A DNA stretch of 64,000 bases from Sphagnum compactum (lineage: Eukaryota; Bryophyta; Sphagnopsida; Sphagnales). Of this stretch, positions 1 through 12,674 are shown in pieces. The position numbers were made by a program, and so were the translations under genes. The notes under the pieces were generated by a model. That model saw only the letters and a program-made list of their open reading frames with translations, was not told the origin of the DNA and made no database searches. The stretch is taken from assembly GCA_965153455.1 (NCBI GenBank), contig OZ234497.1, forward strand, positions 248,001 through 312,000. Direction: 5' to 3'. Each line of letters opens with the position of its first letter. Positions within the stretch are counted from its first letter, which is position 1.

Positions 1-334
1 GGTTGAAGGATCAATCACGGCGGACAATCAAGATGTATTTGCGCCATTAGTGCAAGATTATGCGCTAATAAGCATGTAGTAACCTTGTGCATCAAGAAGA
101 TAGAGAGCGCGTGCACAGAGTTCTCGAGTTGCGAAGATAAATCGAGGTGGATCATGTACTGTGCCTCTTTTATCATTGCTGGGAGCTTTTACTGTGAAGC
201 TCAAGGTATTGGATTTGTCAAATCCCTGAGCCTTGGCGGGAAGTAAGAAAGAGCTGAGAGAGGCTGTGGATTTGTGAGAGTTGGACTCATTGTTTGTGCC
301 CTGAAGGCGCGAAAGATTTGATTACTTTAGAGGA
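1..334 (+). promoter_or_regulatory. Upstream region and leader of the TrpRS gene
   Basis: This is the sequence immediately before the first ATG of the tryptophanyl-tRNA synthetase gene. I see no reading frame of a known family and no clear TATA box. The stretch nearest the ATG is purine-rich, as plant 5' leaders often are. The window edge cuts the region, so the transcription start cannot be placed. Confidence 0.4.
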
Positions 335-3300
335 ATGGCTGCGGCCGTGAGCAGCGAAGTAGAGATTAAGGAGGTGCAGGAACAGGTGGTGACGCCATGG
401 GAAGTGGAAGCCAAGGATGGCGGAAAGATTGATTACAATAAGCTCATCAAGGATTTCGGCTGTCAAAAAGTGGAGCCCGAGATGGTGGCTCGAGTGGAAA
501 AGCTCACTGGAAAACCTGCTCATCCTTTTCTTCGCCGAGGTGTTTTCTTTGCTCACAGGTGTGGCTCGATCATAACCCTTTCGATGGAGATTGATTACTC
601 TTGTTCCTGGCATGACTGCACCCATTGTCGTGTTATCCTCGAACTGCTGTTGTAGAGATTTCTCTGCATTCTCATAGATATTATTGTTCCTGGCATGTGA
701 TTGCTCACTGGATGTTTTGCCATGAGCCTCTCTCTCTCTCTCTCTCTCATGGAAGCAATTGTTTGCAAAGGTTTTAGAGGTTATGATTGTCAATGGCAGA
801 CTAGAATGTCTCATGTGTTGTTCTTTTGGTGATCGTGACAAAAGCAGCTTTGAGGGGCGTGCATGGGTTTGTACTGAATAAGATTGATACAAACTTCTTG
901 CAATGAGTATGATTTCAAACTTGCTGTAATGATTCTGCAGCCATAATGGAGGTCAGGAGTGCAGATACTGCATTCTTGCAATTGAATGACTAGAATGAGT
1001 TGTTGGTCTGGGGCTCTAGTCTGAATTGGAAGTTGTGGTTTGTGTGCATGTGCATGTGCACAGAGAGTTTGATAAAATCTTGGATGCATTTGAGAAGGGT
1101 GACAAGTTCTATTTGTACACTGGACGGGGACCATCATCAGAGTCTCTGCATTTGGGCCATTTAGTGCCTTTTATGTTCACAAAGTAAGTGGATGTCTTCA
1201 CTTTGATCATGTGAAAGAGAGCATTCAACTTTGATGATGTGTACACAGAAACATGCCAATACTGTGTCTAGATTTGGTTTGCCCATTGGCTAGTCTGCAA
1301 GACAAATCACCTCTAATATGCCCCAACGCTCAATTGTAGGTACTTGCAGGATGCCTTCAAAGTTCCACTTGTGATTCAACTCACAGATGATGAAAAGTTT
1401 CTGTGGAAGAATATCAAATTGGAAGAGACACGTCGCTTAGCTCGTGAAAATGCAAAAGATATCATTGCCTGTGGTTTTGATATCAACCGCACCTTCATCT
1501 TTTCTGACTTTGATTATGTAGGAGGGTACTACTCTTCAAAACTAATTGTGCTGAGAATCTGCAGTGAATGAATTCCTGAAGACATTGTGCACTTGAATGG
1601 TTCTGCTGAACTAGAACCCTGACTCCCAGAGTGCAAGCTAAAAAGGTGATGTGTGTTGTAATCCAGGGAATTCTACCGCAATATGGTTAGGATTGCCAAA
1701 TGTGTAACACTAAATCAGGTGCCTCTTGTTCTCTCACCTCTCTCCTTTGTTGGGAACCAGCATTGATGTTTTTTCTATCATGGTGCAAGCCATTGATGTT
1801 CCATTGCATTCAAACTTTGTCAAACTTGAATATGTTTTGATTTCCATAAGTGATGGACAGCAAGGAGAGGGAATGATATGTTTGCTGGATTCATTTGGTG
1901 GGTGATTCCAACGGGCATTCCAAGCTACCTTCATTCATCTGCGCCATGTGGTTCACAATTTCACAATAAGTATGACCTTTCAAGGGAGATATTATAAGAT
2001 AAAAGTTGTGTGCAGGTCAAAAGCATCTTTGGATTTGTGAATGAGGACCACATTGGAAAAGTGATGTTTCCACCAGTTCAGGTACCTTTGCTGCTTGCTT
2101 TCCTGTTGTCATTTACCTGCACTTACTGTTTAGGGTTAACATCACTGCAGCAAAAGCAATGCTGTGGCACTCATTCAGATATGAAATTAATCTGTAAGGG
2201 GAGGCTATGCTCATCCAAATATCTGCAGATAATGATGGCATGCCTCCAGAAATTGAACATCTTGGTTCTACAAGTAGAATATCTGTAGTTATGGACCAGG
2301 AGGATGCCATTCCAAAGATTGTTGAGGGTGCCTATTTTGCTGCTGAATTGAGAGAGTTATTGGCCATTGGACATTTAGTGACAACTAGAAAAGCTTGTAC
2401 TTCTGACTTTTTACAGACTATTCTGGCTCAAGTGCCAGAGTTATGGGCAGCTTAAGTTGCTTCTACTTGCAAGGTCCACTGGTGGTAGTTTGTTGATTAA
2501 GCTAGCCTGTAGATAGTTGCCTCTGGAAGTTGAGAGGAGGTCTTAACAGACACTTAAAATGTCCATGCAGGCTGCTCCATCATTTCCAACATCTTTTCCA
2601 CAAATCTTTGGAGATGAAAAGAAATCCAAGAAAATCCGATGTCTTATACCATGTGCTATTGACCAGGTAGAGTGATCTCAATTGGCCTTGGGTGAGTGTG
2701 TGCTCTTGACAGACCTCTGTTTAGATGTTGGGTGAGGTTTGGCTTGGTGAGCAGTTTTTGTTGCAACTGTTGTAACCACAGCATGCCAAGTTTCATCCTG
2801 GTTATGTCTAGTCTGTGATCTCTGCTGTTTCATTTTCTCAATTTCTCTTAACACTTCACCTTCCTTCCAGCAGAGGTCTAGGGCTATTGGTTCCCTCTGC
2901 ACAAGCATTTTCTTGTCATTTTTCATGGTGATGTAGCAAACAACATGGTGGCTCATTTGGCAGGACCCATATTTCCGAATGACAAGGGATGTTGCACCTC
3001 GCATTGGATTTCAGAAACCAGCTCTTATTGAATCCCTGTTTTTTCCTGCTTTACAGGTCGGTTCCACTCTTGGCTTCTGTAGTCTGATATTGGGTCCAAA
3101 AGCTCTGCTAAGATATTTGCAAGATACATATGTCAGCTGTAAGTGCACAGTTAGAGAGAGGCTCATGGTAGGAAACAATTTGGAACAGTGCAAGACAAAC
3201 TAGTTGGATGTGAACCTCTAATTACACTAGTACTACGTGAACATGTGTGTATGGTGACATTCAAGGAGGAGATCAAATTCTTTTAAGGTCTTTTATCTGC

Positions 3301-4406
3301 ATGTTTGCAGGGCGAGAGTGGAAAGATGTCTGCTAGTAATCCAAACTCAGCCATCTATGTGACAGATACACCAAAACAAATCAAGCTAAAGGTACATCTT
3401 CAAACTAATGAATGGCTGGAATTTGAAAAAAGGGCTGTTACATTAACATTACTTGATTATGGAGTTTTTCTTGAAGTGACATGGTTCAGTTGTAATATCC
3501 TAAGTTGGCAATGTGCTAATTTGTGCAGGTTAACAAGTATGCCTTTTCTGGAGGAAGGGATACTGCTGAGGAGCAGCGACAATTTGGGGCAAACATTGAG
3601 GTTTGAGCATTACCTTGTAATTTTGCATTTGTTGGTTTACTATTGATGGAATTACATGCCTCCATGCGAGTAGGAACCAATTTTCAGCCATATTAATGAG
3701 TGGTGATGCTTGCACAGGTGGATGTATCAATCAAGTATCTATCATTCTTTGAGAACGATGATGAAGAGTTGGAGCGTATTAAACAGGTCAGTTCTTCAAC
3801 CTGGTAAACATGCTTGAAGGACTAGTATTTTTCCATGCCATTTTGATGAGTTGCTGAAGACATGATTAATTTGGAGTGAGTCAGTGGGAGGACAAAAGGT
3901 GTGTGGTCTCTAGTGTCATCTTTTTCTCTGGTTCTACATTGGTTGCATAATGGATTTCAATCAGAAGCTGAAGTACCTTGATGCCAAGAGCACAAGCATT
4001 GTAGTCAGGTTGAAACAAACGCTGATTGGTTGGCTGCACACTACAGGAATATAAAACTGGAAAACTGTTGACAGGAGAAGTAAAGAAACTTCTGATAGAT
4101 GTTCTGACTAAGATGGTAGAAGGTCATCGCCAAGCTCGTGCTGCAGTTACTGAGGAGGTATATGAAAACAATTCACCTGCTCACTTTGCATTGCTCATGC
4201 TGGGTTGGTAGATCCCATAGAAAAAGTCTGTGTTGCTGTTGTTGTGTGATTCTGAGCAAAAGTTTGAGCATGCACAATTTCTGGAGACTGTGTAAGCTGC
4301 AGTTTTTAGAGCTTCTAGTGCTCTTAATATATGTATTTGTTTGCATATCATGCAGATGGTGGATGCATTCATGGCAGTCAGACCTCTTCCAGGTATGTTT
4401 GATTAG
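335..4406 (+). CDS. Tryptophan--tRNA ligase, cytosolic type
   Basis: This enzyme charges tRNA(Trp) with tryptophan for cytosolic translation, using ATP. Twelve exons join in frame: 335-558, 1064-1183, 1340-1525, 1667-1718, 2016-2081, 2571-2666, 2964-3056, 3311-3391, 3529-3600, 3718-3786, 4047-4157 and 4356-4406. They total 1221 nt, or 406 aa plus TAG. The class I signature HLGH is at residues 104-107 and the KMSAS loop at 284-288. The core segments TGRGPSS, LTDDEK, DFDYVGG and CLIPCAIDQ match the eukaryotic cytosolic family, whose plant members are about 400 aa. There is no transit peptide; the N-terminus is acidic and leads straight into PWEV and GGKIDY, typical of the cytosolic form. All introns are GT-AG. 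The ATG chosen is the first in frame and gives the family's usual N-terminus. Nothing suggests a broken gene. Confidence 0.96.
728..748. repeat. (CT)n microsatellite in TrpRS intron 1
   Basis: About ten CT dinucleotides lie inside the first intron (559-1063) of the TrpRS gene. They have no coding consequence. Confidence 0.9.
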
Positions 4407-6255
4407 ACAGAAGACCGACTTCATGCTTTCTATGCTCTCTAGCTTGTGGAGGTGGAGGAGTACTGGTTCAATTTGATCTCTCATTCTGATTGGTAATTGT
4501 TGTCTGTTACCTTAGCCATTGTTGTGAACTCTTTGGAGGATTGACCTTCAGGGCCCAAAAGAGGACAAATATTATTATCTTCCTTGCTCATGAGAATTGA
4601 AAATGTGCCTGAAGACATTTTCAGATTTCTTAGCTTACAATATATTGTCCGTGGCACTTTTTTGGTGAAGAATTTCATGATCATTTCCACTAATTTTTGT
4701 TATAATTCAGCTTTGCAACATTAGCTTTACCAAGAGCAAAGCTCATTTATGAGTAGGAAATGGGTTAGTCTCCCTTTGAGGAGAGTCTTTGAAAACAATT
4801 GCAGAAGTGTCTGTCTAAAAAGGACCATCAAACATAGAATACTACAATGGTGAGAAAGGAAGTTTGAAGTGTGAGCTGGGAAAGGCCCACACTGAAAAGA
4901 TAACCAATTATGATACAACATGAGACTCGGGGTCCAGAGACGTCCCTGACCACCATGGGAAAAGCAATGGCAATTCTGAACATTTGTGGCCTGGGAAAAT
5001 AATGAAGGAAAACCTCAAGTTCTGGTTGTGCAAATCTTCTCCATGCAAAATTGGTGAATAGAAGCTCTCTACTTGATGGAAGTCTTTCGTGTGAGGAGGT
5101 CATACCAAAGATTGAGAGTCAAAACAATGAAGAAGAGGAGGAAAATGAGGTGGAATAGGAGATGGTGTTTGTTGCCATGTTGAAGATGTCAATGACTGGA
5201 ATATCCTTGCATTGTTGCAAATTACACAAGTATCAAATGCACATCAATGACCAGAGAGAGGTGACAGAAGACCTTGAGCTGGGAAATGAATCAGGAGCCA
5301 AAGCTGATCAGGAAGCAAATGTTGAGTACTCATCTAAAATTGTTGGAAGTTGAGCATATTGTTGATGAGGAGGGAGAATCATCGAGGACAATGTCATGAG
5401 AGCAATAGGAGCTGTTTTGAAGCATGTTGTGGTGTCAAAATACTCTGTACAGGTTGTATCATTTTTAGAGTGTTGGAAGATATAACAAAGCTTGAGAAAA
5501 TTTGCTTGTAATTTGCAATGCTTGAACAATGATGCCATCAATCTACATTCCTTTTCTATCTTCCAAATCCATTCCTTATCCACATTAATCATGAATTTTG
5601 CTCCTAATGATGCAGTCCTAATTATTTCTCAAATCAATCAAAGATTGCTGGATTTCTGGACACTTACCTCATCACTCTTACAACAGAGTTGGTTAATCTT
5701 GGAAGGGGTTTGTTGTTTGAGAGTGTGTTGGGGGCTGGGGGTGAGGGTGGGGATATGTGGGGCAGAGGCATGTAAGTAGGTACTGGGAAACCATAGAGAC
5801 AAAGTTGAAACTATCTTGTTGCAACTTCACTATCTCTGCAAACCTCACAAGTTTTCTAGAACCTGAATTTTGCAATTTTTCCCATTTATAAATGCAGAAT
5901 CATTTGCTTGCTCATAATTGAAAAATCTCAATACAACTTATTATTTTTTCTCTACAAATTCAACAGAATTGCATGTGAATGTGTATTGGTTTTGAGACAC
6001 CCTGACATGCCCTCCTCTCCTAGGTGAACCCTCAAGTGTGAGGGCTCACTTAGTCGAGGCCCAAGTTCAGATCATTGTGAGGTGACCTTTGTGGCAGATT
6101 GGGTTATGAGTCTAAGTGGGTCTATGGTTGGATTTGACATCACTCATAAGTCTCATAAGTCGCATAGGTGCAGGCAAGTGAGGGTTTGAGAAAGGGGTTT
6201 AAACAGATGTCTTTGGCACACTAAGTCCTTGAAATAGACAAGTCCGCGATTAAGC
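4407..6255. other. 3' flank of TrpRS and spacer, no gene recognised
   Basis: The first few hundred bases are presumably the 3' untranslated region of the TrpRS gene. The rest has short frames of 60-95 codons on both strands, none resembling a known family or showing consistent exon borders. Around 5100-5350 the plus strand is purine-rich and reads as short acidic peptides, but stops interrupt every frame. Confidence 0.5.
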
Positions 6256-6392
6256 TATGAGATAGGAGATGATAATTTTGAGTGATTAGACCTTGAACCA
6301 GTTAAGAAGTCCATGACGAGTTTTATGAGATAGGAGATGAAAATTTTGAGTGATTAGGCCTTGAACCATTTGAGAAGTCCATGACGAGTTTT
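6256..6392. repeat. Direct duplication, 68-bp unit, two copies
   Basis: A segment beginning TATGAGATAGGAGATGA at 6256 is repeated at 6324 with only a few substitutions, giving a 68-bp head-to-tail duplication. The sequence after it (AGTCCCACATCTC, near 6393) resembles motifs common near plant retroelement termini, but I could not define an element. Confidence 0.8.
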
Positions 6393-8073
6393 AGTCCCAC
6401 ATCTCTATGGGTTGAGATTAGCCCAAAGTTACAAGACGAAATGAATGTTGGAACTAACCTAATTCATGGCTTGCCATGTGTAGGTAATTTAGGTGTCTAG
6501 CAAGTAACATGGTTGGAAATGTAAACATGAAAGTGCTAAGATGAATCCAAGTGCAAGACATCCATTGAATAGCTCAAACCACCATCTAGCTTTTGATTCA
6601 TGCCAATTCTCAGGAAATGCAACAAGTAAACAGAAGGAAACAATTTTGTCCAAGCTTGAGAGCATTTTTCAAAGACACTAGGAATCTTACATGTGTTTTG
6701 ATCTTCAATCTTATAAACTTGTTACCAATCTGCCCTTTTTCATTAACACCACCACCATGTAGGGACAAACCACGAAAACCACATATAGTAGGAAGTTTTG
6801 TTTTAAATTACAAAACTTGTAGAGGTTGAAAATTTGCATACTATTGTTCCACCATTTGATTTAAAATCTTATAATCAAAATGATCTAATCAAATTCTAAA
6901 TGGCAGTACATAACTTGTCTTTATTTGGATTGACCCCACTAAACTCCTCTTACTGATTGAATTAATTAATTGCAATAAATGTTTTCTTATGAATGTTGAG
7001 CATATTTTTGAAATATTTCCTGTAAGAGCTTTCAAATTTACATAGTCTAGTGGCAATCCTTACAAATTGTTTCTGCATTTTATTGGATTGCCACTAATTT
7101 GACCAACCTTGGACAATATCAATGACTCCATAATAATCAAGACCTTGAATTCTTATCATCCAATCTTTCATGAAAAGATTCAATTATTTTTAGGAGAAAA
7201 TTTAAGAATGTCAACAAAATTGGCAATTTGTCACCAATTTCAAATAGGTGCTACAGTGCTAGGGGTGAATATTGTTAATTTCTGAAAAGTTTGCAAAATG
7301 GGGCAGGAAGAGTTATATATATATACATATGCACTATGGCAAGACCAAGTTGCCCAAAGAAGTCAAGGGTAAAAGCCACATCTTGGAGAGAAGAAAAATC
7401 TTCTCTTCACTCTAGCATTATGTCACCTTTAGGCTAGTCTTTCATGCTAATGGGATGTTTTAGGATTGGCATATTGACACTGCTGAAACAATGTTTTATT
7501 GCATTGGGTACACTTCTTTGGAAGTGCTTTTGAGTATTATATGTGAATATTAGATAATGGCTACACTTGCAATGACTCATGTTGTTAAGGTTTGCAATTA
7601 TTGTGTTTGCACCCATCTGTCTGTGGTTTTTTTTGTGTTTGTGTGTTTTAAGTTGTTTGAACCAATGATGTATTCCTTATTGGAAGCATTTATCTAATCT
7701 ACTTGAGATGATCATAATAATTCTTGTTGTTTTTGGTTATGCTCATATGAGCAAATGAGTAGAACTTGACTATTGTTATGGTTTTTATTTGATTTTAAAA
7801 TTTACTTCTTGTGCTCAAGCTTGATATGACATTGGAAAGCTTTTTTCAAAATTTACAAAATAAAGCTTTCGATCATTCTGCTCAGATTTTGAATTGTGAT
7901 TTTTGTGTTGTTGGGCATATGAACAACTTCCGGAGTTTCATAGGGGAAGTATTCGTGACATTGTTGCATTCATCACATTTGCCTTTGATTTCTTTGAAAT
8001 CTGTGCAAGGAGGAAGGCACAAGAGAGGAGAAGAAACAACAACAATTTCAGATCTTTACAGAGAGTCATGAAA
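6393..8073. other. AT-rich spacer, no gene recognised
   Basis: I see only short open frames and a small alternating AT run near 7314-7327. The frame at 7903-8193 runs into the 127-bp repeat that follows and matches no family I know. Confidence 0.5.
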
Positions 8074-8470
8074 ATTTCTGATGATGAATGCAGGAGGAGC
8101 TCAAATGGCAAAGGAGAGCATCATTTTGAGACTTTCCTGATCCTGAGTAATCAAGGGAGAATCAGCAGCAGCAACAACAAATTCAGAGTTTGACGTGAGC
8201 ATTTCTGATGATGAATGCAGGAGGAGCTCAAATGGCAAAGGAGAGCACCATTTTGAGACTTTCCTGATCCTGAGTAATCAAGGGAGAATCAGCAGCAGCA
8301 ACAACAAATTCAGAGTTTGACGTGAGCATTTCTGATGATGAATGCAGGAGGAGCTCAAATGGCAAAGGAGAGCACCATTTTGAGACTTTCCTGATCCTGA
8401 GTAATCAAGGGAGAATCAGCAGCAGCAACAACAATTTCAGAGCTTGGCGTGAGCATTCTGATGATGAATT
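8074..8470. repeat. 127-bp tandem repeat, three copies plus a partial fourth
   Basis: The unit starts ATTTCTGATGATGAATGCAG at 8074, recurs at 8201 and 8328, and a degraded start (ATTCTGATGATGAATTGCAG) is at 8455. The copies are nearly identical, so the duplication is recent. The 127-bp unit is not a multiple of three, so a reading frame cannot run through the copies. Each unit contains the run AGCAGCAGCAACAACAA. Confidence 0.93.
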
Positions 8471-9217
8471 GCAGTAGTATCTTATGGGTAAGTACCAGCA
8501 CCATGTGAGCATTTCCTGATCATCCTCGGTGAGAAGGAACCTGTGTCCCTGAGAATGTGAAAAATGCTCAAGTAACGCGTTGTCCCTGAGAATGTTAAGA
8601 ATGCTTATGTACAGACCGACCAAAGCCTGGAGGCAGTTTTTTGGAGAAGAAGATGCAAATGGTGCTCAGCAGATTCAAATCTGTGAAAGGACCTCAGAGA
8701 TCTCCTCTCTTGTTTTGTTACGAGATTCACCTGGTCGAACATCTGCATCCTACAGAAATCCTGAAGGCTGCTGCATTGCAGTAACTGTGCAGCTAGCAAG
8801 ATTATTGGCAAAGTAATTTTGCTTTATATTTTTGCTTCAGATATAGACTTCTTACGCCTGATACAATCCTCAAACTACGCTTGATGGATCCAAGGAGGAT
8901 ATTATTAGACGAAGTTCTGTAGATTCGACACTCCTGAGGATTCTGTGTTTGAGATGTAAATGTAGTGCCGTAGACATATGGAACTCCTGATGAAGTTTTG
9001 CGTTAATCCGAAGCATTAGAGCTCCAACTTAGCTGTGCTCTCATCGCTGTCTCACGAGCACAATCATAGTTTTCGTACTCATGACACGAGCAACGAATCG
9101 CAAATCCCGTAACACTAATAATTTTTCCATAGGAAGTTTATCGAGAAGATGAGATCAGACCTAAATCGATCAGCGACCCTCTGTCTACAACCAAAGACTT
9201 GTTCATCTACAAACTAG
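8471..9217. other. Spacer upstream of the LEA-like gene
   Basis: No convincing gene is visible. A 78-codon plus-strand frame (8580-8816) has no recognisable similarity. The nearer part is presumably distal promoter of the LEA-like gene. Confidence 0.45.
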
Positions 9218-9335
9218 ACGCACGCGTAATGCTCATAGCTTTGTCAACATGGTGCGTTTCGTGCCACGTGCCGGAAGATCTCCAAAGGCGAACAGACGCG
9301 TGTGGTGCGGTAGTTCTTCGTCCTGCCAGACGTGG
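9218..9335 (+). promoter_or_regulatory. ABRE / CE3-like cluster in the LEA-like promoter
   Basis: A G-box/ABRE core CACGTG followed by CC sits at 9265-9270. ACGCGTG, which resembles coupling element CE3, is at 9296-9302, with a second ACGCGT at 9222-9227 and ACGTGG at 9330-9335. In angiosperm and moss LEA promoters such motifs bind ABI5-type bZIP factors. The clustering 215-330 bp upstream of the predicted TATA box is seen directly; ABA control is inferred. Confidence 0.55.
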
Positions 9336-9548
9336 AGTTGCAATTGGCAAACAGTTAAGTTTCATGGGAAGAATTGGATGATTGCACGACCCAATCCGAA
9401 GCGGAAACATGTCGCTACTTTTTATGCTGAAGTGAAAGATGTAATCTTGAAGTACATCGACAGGTGTCTGCCCCAACTCGTCGATCACATGGGCGCCGCG
9501 CGCCCCTTTCTGTCCTCCTTTCTCAATACGACATCCGGCCGCTCTCCT

Positions 9549-9554
9549 TATAAA
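9549..9554 (+). promoter_or_regulatory. TATA box of the LEA-like gene
   Basis: A perfect TATAAA lies 210 bp before the ATG at 9759. It would place the transcription start near 9580 and give a leader of roughly 175 nt. The downstream sequence is pyrimidine-rich, as plant leaders usually are. Confidence 0.65.
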
Positions 9555-9758
9555 ATCCTCATACACCCTTACTCCAATCTACAGTGAGCTTCAATCTTTT
9601 TTTACAGATCGCAGCTGTATTCATCTTCCTCAGACGCATTCATCTCGCACCCATCTTCTTCTTCAACCTTTCTCGAAGATAACAGGAAGTTTTATTTGTT
9701 GTAATTGCTACAGTTGTTGTTACCACCAGTAGTTCGCTCGTCTCAAGAAGAAGACAAC

Positions 9759-10618
9759 ATGGCTACCGTCAATGCTTTGGCAGTGCAGTCTAGCAGTGTT
9801 GTGGTCGGGTCAGCACCAGTGTTGACGCTGTGCAGGCACAGCAGCACAAGCGCGAGACTGAGCTCCACAGCTTCTTGCAGTCTTGGTGGTCTCCGCTTGA
9901 ATGTCAACCACGCTGCCAGCACCAGCTTCGTCAGTCGATCGCACACTGTGCGTTCTCCCTTGGTTGTGCGCGCCGAAGAGAGTGTGACCGATAGCATTAA
10001 AGGTGCAGCGCAGTCGGCAGCCGACCAAGTAAAGGACACTGCGTCGGCAGCCAAAGACAAGGTGCAAGGAGCCGCGCAAGAAGTCAGCAACTTCGTGTCC
10101 GGGAAGTCGGAGGAGACTAAAGACGCGGCTGACAGTGCGTCCCGGGAAGCGCAGAGAAATGCAGAAAAAGCAGGCAGCCAGGTTGAGAATGCCAGCCGGA
10201 ATTTGGAGAGGGATGCTAGAGGCACAGCTAGCAACGTTCGCGACGACGCTGACAACCTTGCAGTAAGCACCAACTTACAATATTCCTCGTCAAATACACT
10301 TCCTAAACATGAATTCATGAGGAAAAATGTTGTGAATTTGCGAACTCGGTTGTAGGACGCTCATGCTAGACTTCATTTGGATTCTCCTTGTAATCCTTGT
10401 TTCTTGTCTCTCTTTTCTTTCGACAGGGAGATGCGAGGAGCTCCGTCGACAAAGCAGGAGATGAATTGAAGAAGAACTTCAACAAGGCAACCAGCTCAAT
10501 TGAGGATGCAGGTCAGAATCTGAAGACGAAAGCAGAGCAAGCAAGCGACGCAGCCAAGCAAGGAGCCGAAGACATCAAAGGAGATGTCAAGAGGTCTGCA
10601 GATCGCATGAGAAACTAA
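9759..10618 (+). CDS. Plastid-targeted LEA-like stress protein
   Basis: Two exons, 9759-10262 and 10427-10618, join in phase 0 to give 231 aa. Residues 1 to about 72 look like a chloroplast transit peptide: rich in Ser, Thr and Val, no acidic residues, ending VVRA before EES. The mature part is a low-complexity amphipathic helix of Ala, Lys, Asp, Glu and Gln with loose 11-residue periodicity, for example AAQSAADQVKDTASAAKDKV. This resembles group 3 LEA / COR15-like proteins, which are disordered in water and protect membranes or enzymes during drying or cold. Trp is absent and the only Cys residues are in the transit peptide. If the intron is retained, translation adds about 31 unrelated residues before a stop. 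ABRE-like motifs upstream fit stress induction. The compartment and family are inferred from composition, not from a catalytic motif. Confidence 0.82.
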
Positions 10619-12674
10619 GCACAGAACATTGTGCAACATTGAATTCACGATTCAATCGAATTAAGATTCTTCACAAAATTGTGAAATTCTCGATCAGTGC
10701 GAGAGCTTCAAGGCTTGATCGAAATGCTTCTGTGCATTACTGTATTTCTTACAACAGAATTGATTCTTTTGTTTCTAGGGTTTTGAACTTCAAGCTTTTT
10801 AGAGTTTTGGGTTGATGAATTCAGGCTTTTGAAACCTTCAAATTTTGTGTGACAGTCTGCTGCAATACTGTAAAACTGCACCAATCTGTAATAATACTGT
10901 AAAACTCAATTTTCTTGATGCTTGAGAAATTTTTTTAGCTCTACTTGAGAGAAATCTTTCTCTTCATGTGTTTTACTTTATTATTCTCTCTCTCACAAAG
11001 GCTTTTATTTCCTTCTGCAAGACTTTTGTTTGCTTTTGCAATTGCAAGTTGAAATGGTGCTTTTTGGTTTCTTAATTTTGCAGAACTTTTGTTTCATTTT
11101 TGCAGTAGCGCGCTGGTCTACCAGTTACAGAAAGCTTATCCTTGCAAGCAATCTTGAAGTTTCTTGTGTCCCAGAATTTCAAGCACAAACATCAGACAAA
11201 AGTTAATTGCAAACAAGTTGAGAAATGGTTTTTGTCCCCCAGGATTTTAAACACAAAAAATCAATTGCAAGAAAGTTGGGGGTTTTTTTTTTCCTTTCAC
11301 ATGATCTAGAAGGACAAAAAGCGATTGCAAGAAACTTGGAAAATCGTTTTGTCACAGGATTTCTTCAAGGCATATTCCATCAATTACAGAAACAGCTGAA
11401 AACCCTCTCGATTTTCCATGACTGAAGATGGAATGAGTAATACAGAAATTCGACCACTCCATCCAAATTCCTACGAAACTCAAGAAATCTGACAAACAAT
11501 TCGGCATGCAAACTTGAAAATTCAATCACCATTTTCCATAATCATAAATGGTGATAATGAACGGAAACACAGCGAATCCAAGCAAAACTCAAACAAATCT
11601 TGCAAAAGATTTTGCCCTGTGGATCCATGCAAATTGAAACTTCTTGCAAACTCTTTTCAACAATTTGTTAGTTGTATAAACTGTGAAAAATTTGCAAGCA
11701 ATATGGAAAATGGTTAGTGTCTTAGAATATTTGAGCAGATACTCAATTGAGCAGATATTTGAGCAGTACTTGCTGTTGTAAAACTACATTATTGGACTTG
11801 ACTAGAGCAGCTCCACCAGCAGCACTGTAAACAGCAAGTTGGATGAAGTTCAAGCTTCTAATATTGGGAAATCAAGTTTTAAACCATGTTAGCTGATTCT
11901 TCCATATTTTTCCCATAACCACAAGGGCAGGGTCGTTTTTAAATTATTTTTTCTGTCTCACACTTGATATCAAATACCTGTATCTTAAATATGACCCTTT
12001 TATTATAGTTCGTTTGTTTTAAAATATGACACTAGTTATCAATTTCCTTGCTTATTTTTTCCCTTGGTTGATAATAGAGATAATAGAGATATTCGTAAAG
12101 TCAGGAAAAGATAGCCCCAGTACACTGAGTTTGCCCATACACAGGATGTGGTCAAAAAAAAACCTGCAAAAAAGTACATTCGATGGGGGTGAAACTCAGA
12201 AAACCATCAACAATTATGATGTGATTCTTGTGTCCCAGAATTGATGTGATTATCCTTGTAGCACTATGGTGAAAATGACTTGTAATTATGAAAATAATTA
12301 AAAAATGATTTGTAGTTGCATATGCAATTATGACTTGTGACTAATGTCAATTCGAATGAAAATGAAGATGAAAAATGAATTTATATCATTTATTTTTAAT
12401 GTCATTTCTATTTTTTTATTCTTTTTTGTGATTTGGGATGTGATTCATAAGTTGTTAAACACCACGTGACATCTTATTCAACTTCAATCATGACTATAAA
12501 TCCTAATTACAAATGTACATGTAATTAAATGTAACAAAAATGAATTGGTCAATAAAATTATTGGATTTTGATTATATTATAATCACAAATGATTGTATAT
12601 AATACTATTAACCACAAACAAAAGCATTACTTTGTTCAAAATTTGAGACGATTGATATGGGGAAAATGGAATTT
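10619..12674. other. AT-rich spacer, 3' flank of the LEA-like gene
   Basis: The first few hundred bases contain TGTAA- and AATAA-type elements and are likely the 3' untranslated region. Beyond that the sequence is AT-rich, with only short frames and no recognisable product. Confidence 0.5.

Noticed and set aside
287-892. 201-codon minus-strand ORF over TrpRS exon 1 and intron 1
   Set aside because: It is antisense to a certain exon and includes a translated CT repeat. It has no family resemblance.
2207-2455. 82-codon ORF inside a TrpRS intron
   Set aside because: It lies wholly between exons 5 and 6, which join in phase across it, and resembles no protein.
7903-8193. 96-codon plus-strand ORF leading into the 127-bp repeat
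   Set aside because: The N-terminal half looks protein-like, but the frame dies in the repeat, whose unit is not a multiple of three. No splice context was found.
8580-8816. 78-codon plus-strand ORF
   Set aside because: No recognisable motif, no upstream promoter features and no exon partners.
9743-10318. 191-codon minus-strand ORF
   Set aside because: Antisense to the LEA-like exon; open only because of the biased codon composition of that gene.
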